Shown in pieces: positions 37,765 to 48,365 of a stretch of DNA of 64,000 bases. How positions within the stretch are numbered: position 1 is the first letter of the stretch; the number at the start of each line of letters is the position of its first letter. Both the position numbers and the translations under genes were made by a program. The notes beneath the pieces are model-generated. The model saw only the letters and a list, made by a program, of their open reading frames with translations, was not told where the DNA came from and did no database searches. The stretch spans positions 186,001-250,000 of the forward strand of contig NZ_JADOBQ010000006.1 in the NCBI RefSeq assembly GCF_015644665.1, written 5' to 3'. Origin of the DNA: Roseobacter sp. MH60115. Its GTDB lineage: Bacteria; Pseudomonadota; Alphaproteobacteria; Rhodobacterales; Rhodobacteraceae.

Positions 37765-38928
37765 GTGACCCCCGGCGCGCGCGTAGCGGCGGCCATCGAG
37801 GTTCTGGACAGTATCCAGACCGGAACCCCGGCAGAGCAGGCGCTGACCCGATGGGCCCGTCAAAGCCGCTTTGCCGGGTCAAAGGATCGCGCGGCGGTGC
37901 GGGATCATGTGTTCGATGTGCTGCGCCGCCGACGCTCTGCTGCTGTTTACGGCGGCGGCCAGACCGGGCGCGCCCTGATGATCGGCGCTTTACGGCAGGA
38001 GGAGACAGATCTCACCCCTCTCTTCTCGGGTGAGGGACATGCGCCCGCGCCGCTGACAGATCACGAGATAGCGCAAACCACAGCGCCGACCGAGACCGGC
38101 GATCGCTGGAACCTGCCGGACTGGATCCTGCCGGAATTCCAGCGCAGCCTCGGCGAGGAGGCGGATGCGACCGCATTTGAATTGCAGAACCGGGCACAGA
38201 TCACCCTGCGCGTCAACCTGCAGAAGATGACGCGCGACGCGGCGCTTGCGGCCCTGCAGGGCGAAGGCGTGACAACCCATCCCAACCCGCTGTCGGAAAC
38301 GGCCCTGACGGTCACCGACGGGGCGCGGCGGCTGCGCAACTCTCAGACCTACCAGGACGGCGGTGTCGAATTGCAGGATGCCGCATCACAGGCGGTGATC
38401 GACCTATTGCCACCCGCGTCGCGCTGTCTGGATTATTGCGCCGGCGGCGGTGGTAAAGCGCTGGCGATGGCCGCGAAAGGGCTGGATGTCAGCGCCCATG
38501 ACATCGCCCCCCGCCGCATGCAGGACCTACCTGCGCGGGCCAGCCGGGCGGGGGTCGAGATTGCGCAGTACAACACGGCAAAGTTGGCCGGGCAGGCCGG
38601 TTTCGACCTGGTGCTGTGCGACGCACCCTGTTCCGGCAGCGGGGCCTGGCGACGCTCCCCTGAAGGCAAATGGACGCTGACCCTGGACAGGCTAGACGCC
38701 TTGAACGGCACACAGGACGACATTCTGGATAAGGCCGTGCCCCTCGTGGCAACAGGCGGGACCCTCGTCTATGCGACATGCTCCGTCTTGCGCTGCGAAA
38801 ACGAAGACAGAATCGCGGCTTTTCTGGAGCGTCACAAGGGTTGGCAGTGCGGATTGCAAAGGCGCTTCAACGTTATGCAACACGGCGATGGTTTTTTCAC
38901 AGCACACTTGACGCGCGTTAAACTCTAG
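37765..38928 (+). CDS. RsmB/NOP-family RNA (cytosine-C5) methyltransferase
   Basis: This 387-residue protein has the SAM motif CLDYCAGGGGKALAMAAKG near residue 215, then DLVLCDAPCSGSGAWRR with the PCSGSG motif and YATCSVLRCENEDR with the TC nucleophile cysteine near 340. These identify the m5C methyltransferase family. The N-terminal helical domain is short. The GTG start at 37765 is backed by GGAGG 5 nt upstream. It follows guaB by 49 nt. The rRNA or tRNA target is not evident. Confidence 0.9.
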   Translation: MTPGARVAAAIEVLDSIQTGTPAEQALTRWARQSRFAGSKDRAAVRDHVFDVLRRRRSAAVYGGGQTGRALMIGALRQEETDLTPLFSGEGHAPAPLTDHEIAQTTAPTETGDRWNLPDWILPEFQRSLGEEADATAFELQNRAQITLRVNLQKMTRDAALAALQGEGVTTHPNPLSETALTVTDGARRLRNSQTYQDGGVELQDAASQAVIDLLPPASRCLDYCAGGGGKALAMAAKGLDVSAHDIAPRRMQDLPARASRAGVEIAQYNTAKLAGQAGFDLVLCDAPCSGSGAWRRSPEGKWTLTLDRLDALNGTQDDILDKAVPLVATGGTLVYATCSVLRCENEDRIAAFLERHKGWQCGLQRRFNVMQHGDGFFTAHLTRVKL

Positions 38929-38963
38929 GCATACTCAACCTCTGCGAGCATTGCCTGTCGTGG

Positions 38964-38978
38964 TTAAGCCAAGATTAA
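38964..38978. promoter_or_regulatory. CtrA-binding box upstream of cckA
   Basis: TTAA-GCCAAGA-TTAA is an exact match to the full CtrA site (TTAA-N7-TTAA) known from Caulobacter and other alphaproteobacteria. It lies 97 nt before the preferred cckA start, in the 146-bp gap after the methyltransferase gene. Confidence 0.65.
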
Positions 38979-39074
38979 GACATCAGGCGTGTAAATGCAG
39001 ATGCGATTCGAATTTCTTGGAGCCTGACTTTGCCGCGCAGCGCCTTGACCCCTTCAAAAATCACGGAGTTTGCA

Positions 39075-41327
39075 GTGACCGCACAAAGGCGTCTGGGAAC
39101 GCTTGTGCTGCTGGCCGTCCTGCTGGGTGTCCTGGCGCTGGCCTCTCCGGACCAGATGATCCGACGCGCGCTTTTCGCCGCCTGCCTGTCGCTGCTGGGG
39201 TTGAGTTGCCTCCTGATGTCGATTGCGCAACGCTACAAAATACGCCGCGCATCGATGATCGGAACGCTCTCTGACTTCATCAACAATGACTCCGCACCGA
39301 GTTTTCTGGCCGACAAGAACGGCGAAATCCTGTCCTCCAACCTCACCGCGCGCAAGCGGTTCGAGAGCGACATGGATGACATGCTGAGCGGCACGCTGAA
39401 AAACACGCTGGCCAATCCCAGCGGCATCGTTTTTCGCCTGCAGTCGCGCGCCGATCACGAAGGCTCCGCCCGCGAGGATTTGGTCACACGGCGCGGGCAT
39501 CTTCGATTGGCGGTGCATCAGGCCGGGGCGGAGACCTATCTGTGGCGCCTGGAAGACGTGCCGACGGCGGCACAGGCGGCGGATGGTCCCACCCTGCCGA
39601 TGATCCTGGTCGGGCGCACCAATGCGGTGCTCTACATGAATGAACAGGCCCGGAAAATCGCGGGCGGGCGTGTGAAGACACTGGACCGTCTGTTCAAGCA
39701 CCTGCCGGTTATTCCGGGGACGGTCTGCGATGTTTCCGGGGCAGAAGGACCGACCCGGGCGCTGGTCAGTGAGGTCGATGCCGGAGCCGGGCGGCGCGCA
39801 CTATACCTCCTGCCACCCGGTGCCGAAACCATGGCAAAGAACGGCTGGAATGTTTTTCAGGACCTGCCGGTTCCGCTGCTGAAAATCAGTCAGGAAGGCG
39901 ATGTGCAGGCCTACAACCGGCTTGCGGCCAGTCTGATTGGTGTGGCCCTGAAGGACAAGGTTCACCTCTCTGAACTGATGGAGGGGCTGGGGCGCTCGAT
40001 CACCGATTGGCTGGGCGAAACGCTGGCGGGCCGGGCGCCGCAGCAATCGGAATTCCTGCGCCTGAAGCGGACGGACAAGGAAGTCTTTGTTCAGGTGACC
40101 CTGAACCGGGTGACGGAAGAGGGCGTGCCGGCGCTGATCGCTGTGCTGAATGACGCGACCGAGCTCAAGTCTCTGGAGGCGCAATTCGTCCAGAGCCAGA
40201 AGATGCAGGCCATTGGTCAGCTCGCGGGCGGCGTGGCGCATGATTTCAACAACCTGCTGACCGCGATTTCAGGCCATTGCGACCTGCTGCTGTTGCGTCA
40301 TGACCAGGGTGACCCGGACTTCAGCGATCTTGTGCAGATCAACCAGAACGCCAACCGCGCCGCGGCGCTGGTCGGCCAGTTGCTGGCGTTCTCGCGCAAA
40401 CAGACATTGCGCCCCGAGACGCTGGACATGCGCGACACGCTCTCTGATCTGACGCATCTGCTGAACCGGCTGGTGGGTGAAAAGATCACCCTGACGCTCA
40501 GCCATGATCCGGTGCTGGAGCCGATCCGCGCGGACAAACGCCAGCTGGAACAGGTTCTGATGAACCTCGTGGTGAACGCGCGCGATGCGATGCCGCAAGG
40601 GGGCCAGATCCGCATCGTGACCGAATGCACCGATCTGGCCGAGCCGCTGGAACGGGACCGGGTTCGTGTCCCGCCCGGGCGGTACGTGACGGTGCAGGTC
40701 TCTGATGACGGGGTCGGTATCCCGTCCGACAAGCTCCAGAAGGTGTTTGAACCCTTCTTCACCACCAAGCGGACGGGCGAGGGCACGGGGCTCGGCCTGT
40801 CAACCGCCTACGGTATCATCAAACAGACCGGCGGTTATATCTTTGTCGACAGCACAGTGGGCACAGGCACCTGCTTCACCCTCTATTTCCCGGTGCTGGA
40901 GGCCTCCGAAGTCGAAACGCCGGTGGCGCGGGAAGAGAAGCCGAAACCGGCGGCCAAACACGGCGATGGTGTGATCCTGCTGGTGGAGGACGAAGCGCCG
41001 GTACGAGCCTTCGCAAGCCGTGCCCTGCGCCTGCGCGGATACACGGTACTGGAGGCGGATTCCGCCGAGGCCGCGCTGAAAACGCTGGAAGATGCATCAC
41101 TCAATGTCGATGTCTTCGTCACCGATGTCGTTATGCCTGGCATGGACGGTCCAAGCTGGGTGCGCGAAGCCTTGAAAGACCGGCCGGGGGTGCGCGTTGT
41201 CTTCGTCTCCGGCTATGCCGAAGACAGTTTTGGCGAGACACAGATCAAGATCCCGAATTCCGTTTTCCTGCCGAAACCGTTCTCCCTGAACGATCTGACC
41301 GACACGGTACACCAGCAGCTGCACTGA
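39075..41327 (+). CDS. cckA: Hybrid histidine kinase CckA
   Basis: This 750-residue hybrid sensor kinase sits at the top of the CckA-ChpT-CtrA phosphorelay. Two N-terminal helices (LVLLAVLLGVLALASP and LFAACLSLLGLSCLLMS) anchor it. PAS-like regions follow, then HisKA with the phospho-acceptor histidine in GGVAHDFNNLLTAISGHCDL, the HATPase domain (NLVVNARDAM, GEGTGLGLSTAYGIIKQTGG) and a receiver domain with the phospho-acceptor Asp in VFVTDVVMPGMDG. Gene order cckA-recA-alaS is as in Rhodobacterales. The GTG at 39075 has GGAG 6 nt upstream; a TTG at 39030 would add 15 residues. Confidence 0.93.
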   Translation: MTAQRRLGTLVLLAVLLGVLALASPDQMIRRALFAACLSLLGLSCLLMSIAQRYKIRRASMIGTLSDFINNDSAPSFLADKNGEILSSNLTARKRFESDMDDMLSGTLKNTLANPSGIVFRLQSRADHEGSAREDLVTRRGHLRLAVHQAGAETYLWRLEDVPTAAQAADGPTLPMILVGRTNAVLYMNEQARKIAGGRVKTLDRLFKHLPVIPGTVCDVSGAEGPTRALVSEVDAGAGRRALYLLPPGAETMAKNGWNVFQDLPVPLLKISQEGDVQAYNRLAASLIGVALKDKVHLSELMEGLGRSITDWLGETLAGRAPQQSEFLRLKRTDKEVFVQVTLNRVTEEGVPALIAVLNDATELKSLEAQFVQSQKMQAIGQLAGGVAHDFNNLLTAISGHCDLLLLRHDQGDPDFSDLVQINQNANRAAALVGQLLAFSRKQTLRPETLDMRDTLSDLTHLLNRLVGEKITLTLSHDPVLEPIRADKRQLEQVLMNLVVNARDAMPQGGQIRIVTECTDLAEPLERDRVRVPPGRYVTVQVSDDGVGIPSDKLQKVFEPFFTTKRTGEGTGLGLSTAYGIIKQTGGYIFVDSTVGTGTCFTLYFPVLEASEVETPVAREEKPKPAAKHGDGVILLVEDEAPVRAFASRALRLRGYTVLEADSAEAALKTLEDASLNVDVFVTDVVMPGMDGPSWVREALKDRPGVRVVFVSGYAEDSFGETQIKIPNSVFLPKPFSLNDLTDTVHQQLH

Positions 41328-41559
41328 CAGCAAACTGCCGGATGGTTTGCCGACCGCAAAACGGGCGTCCACTCTGATCGGTACGGATCATCCCGCGCGC
41401 CTCTCAAGACCTCGATACATCTACTTCATGCGCCGGTAAGCCTTTCATAAAAAACACGTTCCCGCGCGCAGCCATAGCCGCTGCGAAGAAGTTGGGCTGC
41501 TTAAACCTCTCCTTAACCAGATTCGACAAAAGATAGTTTATCGAAATTTTGATTGAAAT
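41328..41559. other. Gene-free spacer between cckA and the recA operator
   Basis: I see no reading frame, terminator with a T run, or RNA gene in these 230 bases. Two TTAA words at 41501 and 41513 are 8 nt apart, one too many for a CtrA box. The DNA becomes AT-rich towards the recA promoter. Confidence 0.5.
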
Positions 41560-41574
41560 GTTCTCTTTTTGATC
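41560..41574. promoter_or_regulatory. recA: LexA (SOS) operator upstream of recA
   Basis: GTTC-TCTTTTT-GATC fits the GTTC-N7-GATC form of the LexA box established for Rhodobacter, a variant of the alphaproteobacterial GTTC-N7-GTTC. It lies about 90 nt upstream of the recA start, in an AT-rich promoter region. Confidence 0.75.
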
Positions 41575-41662
41575 TCATAAGGAACGTAATGAGAACATTC
41601 CGATCAGGCGCGCCGGCAATCATTGCCGAGTTTCGCGAAGTATGACACTAAGAGGAAACGCA

Positions 41663-42742
41663 ATGGCAACGGCAGATTTATTGAGCATGGATAGTAAGAA
41701 ATCGGCAGACAAGCAGAAGGCGCTGGATTCCGCACTGGCACAGATCGAACGCCAGTTCGGCAAGGGCTCGATCATGAAACTGGGCCAGGAAGGGGCTGTG
41801 CAGGACATCAAGTCAAGCTCCACCGGTTCCCTGGGGCTGGACATCGCGCTTGGCATTGGCGGTCTGCCGATGGGCCGTATCGTCGAAATCTACGGGCCGG
41901 AAAGCTCAGGCAAAACCACGCTCACCCTGCATTGCGTTGCAGAGCAGCAAAAGGCGGGGGGCGTCTGCGCCTTCGTGGATGCGGAGCACGCGCTGGACCC
42001 GACCTATGCCAAGAAACTCGGCGTCGATCTCGATGAGCTGCTGATCAGCCAGCCCGATACCGGCGAGCAGGCGCTCGAAATCACCGATACGCTGGTCCGC
42101 TCCGGCGCGGTGAACATGGTCATCGTCGATTCCGTGGCCGCGCTGACCCCGAAGTCCGAGCTTGAGGGCGATATGGGCGACAGCTCCGTCGGTGTGCAGG
42201 CGCGTCTGATGAGCCAGGCGATGCGCAAGCTGACCGGGTCGATCAGCCGCTCCAACTGCATGGTCATCTTCATCAACCAGATCCGAATGAAAATCGGTGT
42301 GATGTTCGGCTCGCCTGAAACCACGACAGGCGGCAACGCCCTGAAATTCTACTCCTCGGTGCGTCTCGACATCCGCCGCATCGGCGCGCTCAAGGACCGC
42401 GACGAGGTGGTCGGCAACCACACCCGTGTGAAAGTGGTCAAGAACAAGGTCGCCGCCCCCTTCAAGCAGGTCGAATTCGACATCATGTACGGCGAAGGCA
42501 TCTCCAAGATGGGCGAACTGCTCGACCTCGGCGTGGCGGCTGGCGTCGTGGACAAATCCGGCTCCTGGTTCAGCTACGGTGACGAGCGGATCGGGCAGGG
42601 GCGTGAGAATGCCAAAAGCTTCCTGCGCGAAAACGTGCAGATGGCGCTGGAGATTGAAGACAAGATCCGCGCGGCGCATGGGCTTGATTTCGACATGCCC
42701 GCGCATGAACGCAAGGAAGATGACGACATTCTGGAAGCCTGA
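41663..42742 (+). CDS. recA: Recombinase RecA
   Basis: This 359-residue protein is the strand-exchange recombinase and the LexA co-protease activator. Walker A is GPESSGKTT near residue 75, Walker B is [11 protein letters not shown] near 145, and loop L1/L2 regions follow ([39 protein letters not shown]). The C-terminus is acidic ([12 protein letters not shown]), as usual. The ATG at 41663 follows GAGGAAACGC; an in-frame ATG at 41642 is less likely. A LexA box precedes it and an intrinsic terminator follows. Confidence 0.98.
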   Translation: MATADLLSMDSKKSADKQKALDSALAQIERQFGKGSIMKLGQEGAVQDIKSSSTGSLGLDIALGIGGLPMGRIVEIYGPESSGKTTLTLHCVAEQQKAGGVCAFVDAEHALDPTYAKKLGVDLDELLISQPDTGEQALEITDTLVRSGAVNMVIVDSVAALTPKSELEGDMGDSSVGVQARLMSQAMRKLTGSISRSNCMVIFINQIRMKIGVMFGSPETTTGGNALKFYSSVRLDIRRIGALKDRDEVVGNHTRVKVVKNKVAAPFKQVEFDIMYGEGISKMGELLDLGVAAGVVDKSGSWFSYGDERIGQGRENAKSFLRENVQMALEIEDKIRAAHGLDFDMPAHERKEDDDILEA

Positions 42743-42798
42743 CCTGACCAGACGCGACGGTCCGACAACCGGCGCGACCGTCTCAGAACATTCTCAAT

Positions 42799-42829
42799 CG
42801 GGGCGTATCATCACGGTACGCCCCGTTTT
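42799..42829 (+). terminator. Rho-independent terminator of recA
   Basis: A perfect 9-bp stem CGGGGCGTA/TACGCCCCG with a 9-nt loop is followed by TTTT on the plus strand, 57 nt after the recA stop and 79 nt before the alaS start. Confidence 0.85.
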
Positions 42830-42907
42830 CATCCGCAATCGCCCGTGGACAGCCGTCAGCGGGCGGGCTATTTGACGCAAACCGGTAAACACGCTCAAAG
42901 GCCCGCC

Positions 42908-45595
42908 ATGCAAACGCTGAACGATATCCGCTCTACCTTCCTGTCCTATTTCGACAAGCAGGGTCACGCGGTTGTACCGTCGAGCCCCTTGGTGCCGCGC
43001 AACGACCCCACACTGATGTTCGCGAACTCCGGCATGGTGCAGTTCAAGAACCTCTTTACCGGGGTGGAGACACGTGACTACAAACGCGCCACAACCGCGC
43101 AGAAATGCGTGCGCGCGGGCGGCAAACACAACGATCTCGACAACGTCGGCTATACCGCACGCCATCATACCTTCTTTGAAATGCTGGGGAATTTCAGCTT
43201 CGGCGACTATTTCAAGGCGGACGCCATCAGGTTCGCCTGGGAGTTGATCACGCGGGATCTCGGGATCGACAAGAACCGGCTCTATGTCACCGTCTACCAC
43301 ACCGATGAGGAAGCGGCGGAGATCTGGAAGAAGATCGGGGTCCCGCAAGACCGCATCATCCGCATCGCAACCAATGACAACTTCTGGATGATGGGGCCAA
43401 CGGGCCCTTGTGGCCCCTGCACGGAGATTTTCTACGACCACGGGGATCATATCTGGGGGGGACCTCCGGGCAGTCCTGAAGAGGACGGCGACCGGTTTGT
43501 GGAAATCTGGAACCTCGTTTTCATGCAATATGAGCAGTTCGAGGACGGCACGCGGCGTGATCTGGCCGCGCAATCCATCGACACGGGCATGGGGATCGAG
43601 CGCGTTGCCGCGCTGCTGCAGGGCACCAACGACAATTACGCCACGGATCTCATGCGCAACCTCATCGAGGCCTCGGCCGATGCCACCAGCACCGACCCCG
43701 ACGGCCCCGGCAAGACCCATCACCGGGTGATTGCCGACCATTTGCGCTCCACCTCTTTCCTCATGGCCGATGGCGTGATGCCGAGCAATGACGGGCGGGG
43801 ATATGTGCTGCGCCGGATCATGCGTCGCGCCATGCGGCATGCGCATCTGCTGGGGGCAAAAGATCCGCTGATGCACCAGCTGGTGCCCGCGCTCGTCCGT
43901 CAGATGGGGGCCGCATACCCCGAGCTTGGTCAGGCGCAGAGCATGATCGAACAGACCCTGCTGCAGGAGGAAACGCGGTTCCGTCAGACATTGGATCGCG
44001 GCCTGAAGCTGCTGGATGACGAACTGGCAGGGCTTGCCGAGGGTGCGGATCTGCCCGGTGCTGCGGCGTTCAAGCTTTATGACACCTACGGATTTCCGCT
44101 CGATTTGACGCAGGACGCCCTGCGTGAAAAGGGCCGGGCGGTGGACACCGACGGCTTCGATGCCGCGATGGCAGAGCAAAAGGCCAAGGCCCGCGCGGCG
44201 TGGGCCGGGTCCGGCGAAGCGGCGGATGCGAGCATCTGGTTCGATCTGGCGGATAAACACGGGGCCACGGATTTCCTCGGCTATGATACCGAGATCGCCG
44301 AAGGCGTGGTCCTGGCGATTGTCGAGGACGGCAAGGAGATCGATGCGCTGACAAGCGACAGCCCGGCCTGGGTCATTTTCAACCAGACACCGTTTTATGC
44401 AGAGTCCGGCGGGCAGGTTGCGGATCACGGGTATGTTCGCGTCCTGGAGGGCACGCATGAAGCCTCCGAGACCCGGTTTCTGGGGCAGGTCAGCGATGTG
44501 CAAAAGCGCGGTGACGGGCTCTTTGCCCATTATGTCTCGGCGGAGGCGGGCACGTTGAAAGCCGGGGACGCCATTCAGCTAGAGGTCATGCACGCCCGCC
44601 GCACATCCATTCGGGCCAACCACTCCGCCACACATCTCTTGCACGAAGCGCTGCGCGAGGCGCTGGGAGACCACGTCGCCCAACGCGGCTCACTTAATGC
44701 CGAGGACCGGTTGCGGTTTGATTTCAGCCACACCCAGGCCCTGTCGCAGGAAGAGCTGGACCGTGTAGAGACCGACGTGAACCGCTACATCCGCCAGAAT
44801 GCTCCGGTCGATACGCGGATCATGACACCCGATGACGCGCGGGCGCTTGGCGCGCAGGCGCTCTTTGGCGAGAAATACGGTGATGAGGTGCGGGTGGTCT
44901 CCATGGGGCGCAAGGACGGCTCCGGCAAGGGCACCGATGGGGACACCTATTCGCTGGAGCTTTGCGGCGGCACCCATGTGCGCCAGGCCGGCGACATCGG
45001 CGCTTTCGTGACCCTGAGCGACAGCGCCAGCAGTGCCGGTGTCCGCCGGATCGAGGCGCTGACCGGGGCGGCGGCCATGAGCTATCTGCGGACGCAGGAT
45101 CACCGGCTGGCCGAGGTTGCCCTTGATCTAAAGGCGCAGCCTGCCGATGTGCCCGACCGGGTGCGCGGTCTGCTGGAAGAGCGGCGCAGCCTTGCCAATG
45201 AGGTTGCCCAATTGCGGCGGGAACTGGCGATGTCCGGCGGCAGCGGAACAGCCGCCCCCGAAGCGCGGGACGTCGCTGGCATTCCCTTTATCGCCCAGGT
45301 TCTGTCGGGCGTAACGGGCAAGGATCTGCCCGCGCTGGTCGATCAGTTCAAGGACAAGATCGGGAGCGGCGCGGTCTTGCTGATTGCCGATACCGGTGAC
45401 AAGGCTGCTGTGGCCGCCGGGGTGACCCAGGATCTGACCGACAAACTCTCAGCCGTGGACATCGTGAAGTCGGTTGTGGTCGAATTGGGCGGCAAGGGCG
45501 GCGGCGGACGCCCCGATATGGCCCAGGGCGGCGCACGCGACGTGGCCAATGCAGATGCCGCGATTGCAGCGGCGGAGCAGGTTTTGAAAGGATAG
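42908..45595 (+). CDS. alaS: Alanyl-tRNA synthetase
   Basis: This 895-residue class II synthetase has an N-terminal catalytic domain (residues about 1-450; motif 1 to 3 including [15 protein letters not shown] and [13 protein letters not shown]). The editing domain follows with the metal-binding [11 protein letters not shown] and [11 protein letters not shown], and a C-terminal DHHA1-like domain ends the protein ([16 protein letters not shown]). Length is standard. It follows the recA terminator and is followed 4 nt later by a DUF1330 gene. Confidence 0.98.
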   Translation: MQTLNDIRSTFLSYFDKQGHAVVPSSPLVPRNDPTLMFANSGMVQFKNLFTGVETRDYKRATTAQKCVRAGGKHNDLDNVGYTARHHTFFEMLGNFSFGDYFKADAIRFAWELITRDLGIDKNRLYVTVYHTDEEAAEIWKKIGVPQDRIIRIATNDNFWMMGPTGPCGPCTEIFYDHGDHIWGGPPGSPEEDGDRFVEIWNLVFMQYEQFEDGTRRDLAAQSIDTGMGIERVAALLQGTNDNYATDLMRNLIEASADATSTDPDGPGKTHHRVIADHLRSTSFLMADGVMPSNDGRGYVLRRIMRRAMRHAHLLGAKDPLMHQLVPALVRQMGAAYPELGQAQSMIEQTLLQEETRFRQTLDRGLKLLDDELAGLAEGADLPGAAAFKLYDTYGFPLDLTQDALREKGRAVDTDGFDAAMAEQKAKARAAWAGSGEAADASIWFDLADKHGATDFLGYDTEIAEGVVLAIVEDGKEIDALTSDSPAWVIFNQTPFYAESGGQVADHGYVRVLEGTHEASETRFLGQVSDVQKRGDGLFAHYVSAEAGTLKAGDAIQLEVMHARRTSIRANHSATHLLHEALREALGDHVAQRGSLNAEDRLRFDFSHTQALSQEELDRVETDVNRYIRQNAPVDTRIMTPDDARALGAQALFGEKYGDEVRVVSMGRKDGSGKGTDGDTYSLELCGGTHVRQAGDIGAFVTLSDSASSAGVRRIEALTGAAAMSYLRTQDHRLAEVALDLKAQPADVPDRVRGLLEERRSLANEVAQLRRELAMSGGSGTAAPEARDVAGIPFIAQVLSGVTGKDLPALVDQFKDKIGSGAVLLIADTGDKAAVAAGVTQDLTDKLSAVDIVKSVVVELGGKGGGGRPDMAQGGARDVANADAAIAAAEQVLKG

Positions 45596-45599
45596 CCCG

Positions 45600-45890
45600 A
45601 TGGGAGCACTCTGGATCGCACATGTCACCGTCACCGACGATGAGGCATATGGCAAATACGCAGCGCTTGCGACCGAAGCGATTGCCGCCCACGGCGGTCA
45701 CTTCATCGCGCGCGGCGGCAGGTTCGTGCAGCTTGAGGGGCAGGCGCGCCCACGCAACGTGGTGGCAAGGTTTCCGTCCGTCGAGGCGGCCGAAAACTGC
45801 TATAACTCTCCAGAATATCAACGGGCGCTGAGCCACGCACGCGATGCGTCCGAGCGGGAATTGATGGTCATCGAGACCTCCGAAGACTAA
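45600..45890 (+). CDS. DUF1330 family protein
   Basis: This 96-residue protein has a dimeric ferredoxin-like fold. Family features are the N-terminal WIAHVTVTDDEAYGKYA, HGGHFIARGGRFVQLEG in the centre and RNVVARFPSVEAAENCYNSPEYQ near residue 60. The function of DUF1330 proteins is not established. It starts 4 nt after alaS and is likely cotranscribed with it. Confidence 0.9.
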   Translation: MGALWIAHVTVTDDEAYGKYAALATEAIAAHGGHFIARGGRFVQLEGQARPRNVVARFPSVEAAENCYNSPEYQRALSHARDASERELMVIETSED

Positions 45891-46448
45891 GCTTCCCAAG
45901 CCTGACACGAAGTGTCCGCGCGCCTGACCGCCATTCAGACCTCCGACGGTGGGTTTGACGAGCCATGGACAGCGGTGGAGACCAAAGACGCGACGCGCTG
46001 CTATATCATCAAGATTGATGACGACGATCTGGCTGAGGATAAGACACCAATGCGGTCTTTGTGCCAGCCTATCGTGATGGGCGGCGCCGTCCGGCCAATG
46101 GAAGGCCGGGCAGTTTTTGGGCGGTCGGTATGATACAAACACGGCATCCTCAACGACGTGAACAACTATCGTCGCAGTTCCAAACCGCAGAAAATGCACT
46201 CGCCGTACTTCAACAAGAAAGCCAATTCGTTGCTTGATACCCTATAAAACCTTGGCTGATCTGCAGGCCTTGGCTGCCCCGGGCGGTTTCATGGAAAAAA
46301 AGATCAGATATGCAGGGCCCATAAGGCACCAAAGACCTCCCCAGCCAGAGCAAAAGCCTTAGAAGATTGCAGTCGAGTAGGCGGAACCTCTCCCCATGCC
46401 CTCTCGGAAGAAAGAGGCGACGCAGAGAAGCCGAAGAGGAAGTAACGC
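45891..46448. other. 558-bp region without a convincing gene
   Basis: A 73-codon frame (45912-46133) and a 35-codon frame (46130-46237, M-I-Q-T-R...) that overlaps its stop by 4 nt are open on the plus strand. Neither has a good ribosome-binding site or a family pattern I recognise. Base composition drifts to more A/T than in the flanking genes, especially from 46140 onward. It may hold gene remnants. A hairpin CCGGCC/GGCCGG at 46091-46109 followed by TTTTT could end the alaS transcript. Confidence 0.45.
46091..46118 (+). terminator. Possible terminator after alaS-DUF1330
   Basis: A 6-bp stem CCGGCC/GGCCGG with a 7-nt loop is followed, after 4 nt, by TTTTT on the plus strand. The gap between stem and T run weakens the case, and it lies 200 nt beyond the DUF1330 stop. 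Confidence 0.35.
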
Positions 46449-48266
46449 TCAGCTGGCCTTGGCCATGCGTTTGCGTTCATGCGGGTCCAGATAGCGTTTG
46501 CGCAACCGGATCGCGTTTGGCGTGACCTCGACCAATTCGTCGTCGTCGATATAGGCGATGGCCTCTTCCAGCGACAGCGTCATTGGCGTGGTCAGCCGCA
46601 CGGCTTCATCCGTGCCCGAAGCCCGCACATTGGTCAGCTTTTTGCCCTTGAGCGGGTTCACTTCCAGATCGTTCTCGCGGCTGTGTTCCCCAATGATCAT
46701 ACCGGTGTAGACATCCGCTTGGGCGCCGATCATCATCTTGCCGCGCTCTTCGAGGTTCCAGAGCGCGTAAGCCACGGAGGAGCCGTTTTCCATCGAGATC
46801 AGCACACCGGCACGGCGTCCTGGGATCGAACCCTTATGCGGTGCCCAGCCGTGAAACACGCGGTTCAGCACGCCGGTGCCGCGCGTGTCGGTCAGAAACT
46901 CGCCATGATAGCCGATCAGCCCGCGCGACGGCACATGCGCCACGATCCGGGTCTTGCCCGCACCTGCCGGTTTCATCTCCACCAACTCGCCCCGCCGCGC
47001 ACCGGTGATCTTCTCGATCACAGCGCCGGAATATTCATCATCCACGTCAATCGTGGCTTCTTCGATGGGCTCGTGACGCTGGCCGTCGATGTCCTGAAAC
47101 AGCACCTGCGGGCGGGAAATGCTGAGCTCGAACCCTTCGCGACGCATGTTCTCGATCAGAACGCCCATCTGCAATTCGCCGCGGCCCGCGACCTCAAAGG
47201 CCTCGCCACCCGGCGTATCGCTGATCTTGATCGCGACGTTGGATTCCGCCTCTTTCATCAGGCGTTCGCGGATGACGCGGGACTGCACCTTCTTGCCATC
47301 GCGGCCCGCCAGAGGGCTGTCGTTGATGCCAAAGGTCACCGTGATGGTGGGCGGATCGATGGGCTGCGCGGGCAAGGCCTCGGTCACCTGCGGGGCGACG
47401 ATACTGTCGGCTACGGTGGCCTTGGACATGCCGGCGAGGCTGACGATGTCGCCTGCCTCGGCCAGATCGATGGGTTGCTGCGTCAGGCCACGGAAGGCGA
47501 GGATCTTGGTGACGCGGAAGTTCTCCACCAGATCACCGTCCCGTGACAGTGCCTTAACCGTCTCACCGGCCTTGAGCGTGCCGGATTCGACACGGCCCGT
47601 TAGGATGCGGCCAATGAAAGGATCCGCCCCAAGGGTCGTTGCCAGCATCCGGAACGGCGCGTCGCGCTGCTCGACCTGCGTCGGGGCAGGGACGTGATCC
47701 ACCACCAGATCGAACAGGGCGGAGAGATCCTCGCGCGGGCCATCCAGTTCCATATCCGCCCAGCCGTTCCGACCGGAGGCATACATCGCCGGGAAATCCA
47801 GCTGATTGTCATCGGCCCCGAGGTTGGCAAAGAGGTCGAAACATTCATCCAGCGCCCGATCCGGCTCCGCATCCGGTTTGTCGACCTTGTTCAGCACCAC
47901 GATGGGGCGCAACCCCAGCGCCAGCGCCTTGGAGGTCACGAATTTGGTTTGCGGCATCGGGCCTTCGGCAGCATCGACCAGCAGAACAACGCCGTCCACC
48001 ATGGACAGGATACGCTCCACCTCGCCTCCGAAATCGGCGTGGCCGGGGGTGTCCACGATGTTGATCCGGGTGCCTTTCCATTCAACGGACGTGGCCTTGG
48101 CCAGAATGGTGATCCCACGCTCCCGCTCCAGATCATTGCTGTCCATGGCGCGTTCGGTTGTCGCCTGGTTTTCGCGGTAGGTGCCGGATTGCTTGAGCAG
48201 TTCGTCCACCAGCGTCGTCTTGCCGTGGTCAACGTGAGCGATGATTGCGATGTTGCGCAGGTCCAT
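46449..48266 (-). CDS. typA: Translational GTPase TypA/BipA
   Basis: This 605-residue ribosome-associated GTPase is related to EF-G. G1 is AHVDHGKTT near residue 10, G3 is [11 protein letters not shown] near 70, G4 is [11 protein letters not shown] near 125. EF-Tu domain 2, EF-G domain III/V and the BipA C-terminal domain follow ([23 protein letters not shown]). The ATG at 48266 gives the standard [15 protein letters not shown] start; the ten extra codons upstream are not needed. The gene stands alone, with a terminator-like hairpin of the SMR operon just upstream. Confidence 0.97.
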   Translation of the reverse strand: MDLRNIAIIAHVDHGKTTLVDELLKQSGTYRENQATTERAMDSNDLERERGITILAKATSVEWKGTRINIVDTPGHADFGGEVERILSMVDGVVLLVDAAEGPMPQTKFVTSKALALGLRPIVVLNKVDKPDAEPDRALDECFDLFANLGADDNQLDFPAMYASGRNGWADMELDGPREDLSALFDLVVDHVPAPTQVEQRDAPFRMLATTLGADPFIGRILTGRVESGTLKAGETVKALSRDGDLVENFRVTKILAFRGLTQQPIDLAEAGDIVSLAGMSKATVADSIVAPQVTEALPAQPIDPPTITVTFGINDSPLAGRDGKKVQSRVIRERLMKEAESNVAIKISDTPGGEAFEVAGRGELQMGVLIENMRREGFELSISRPQVLFQDIDGQRHEPIEEATIDVDDEYSGAVIEKITGARRGELVEMKPAGAGKTRIVAHVPSRGLIGYHGEFLTDTRGTGVLNRVFHGWAPHKGSIPGRRAGVLISMENGSSVAYALWNLEERGKMMIGAQADVYTGMIIGEHSRENDLEVNPLKGKKLTNVRASGTDEAVRLTTPMTLSLEEAIAYIDDDELVEVTPNAIRLRKRYLDPHERKRMAKAS

Positions 48267-48287
48267 GAAAAGAGCCTTTGAAATGGG

Positions 48288-48308
48288 AAAAAGCACGCAT
48301 AAGCGTGC
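48288..48308 (-). terminator. Rho-independent terminator of the lrp-SMR operon
   Basis: On the minus strand a perfect 6-bp stem GCACGC/GCGTGC with a 4-nt loop is followed by TTTTT. It lies 57 nt after the SMR stop and 22 nt before typA, so it could also act as a leader attenuator for typA. Confidence 0.65.
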
Positions 48309-48365
48309 AGGTTGGGGGGCGCATACCGCGCTGCGGCGCAGAATGCTAGGGGAAATCGCCGCTGG

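Noticed and set aside
41501-41516. Two TTAA words upstream of recA as a CtrA box
   Set aside because: The spacing is 8 nt, not 7.
42794-44530. 578-codon open frame on the minus strand
   Set aside because: Antisense shadow of alaS; no recognisable motif or ribosome-binding site.
45912-46133. 73-codon plus-strand frame after the DUF1330 gene
   Set aside because: No good ribosome-binding site, no family pattern and drifting composition; kept only as part of the gene-free region.
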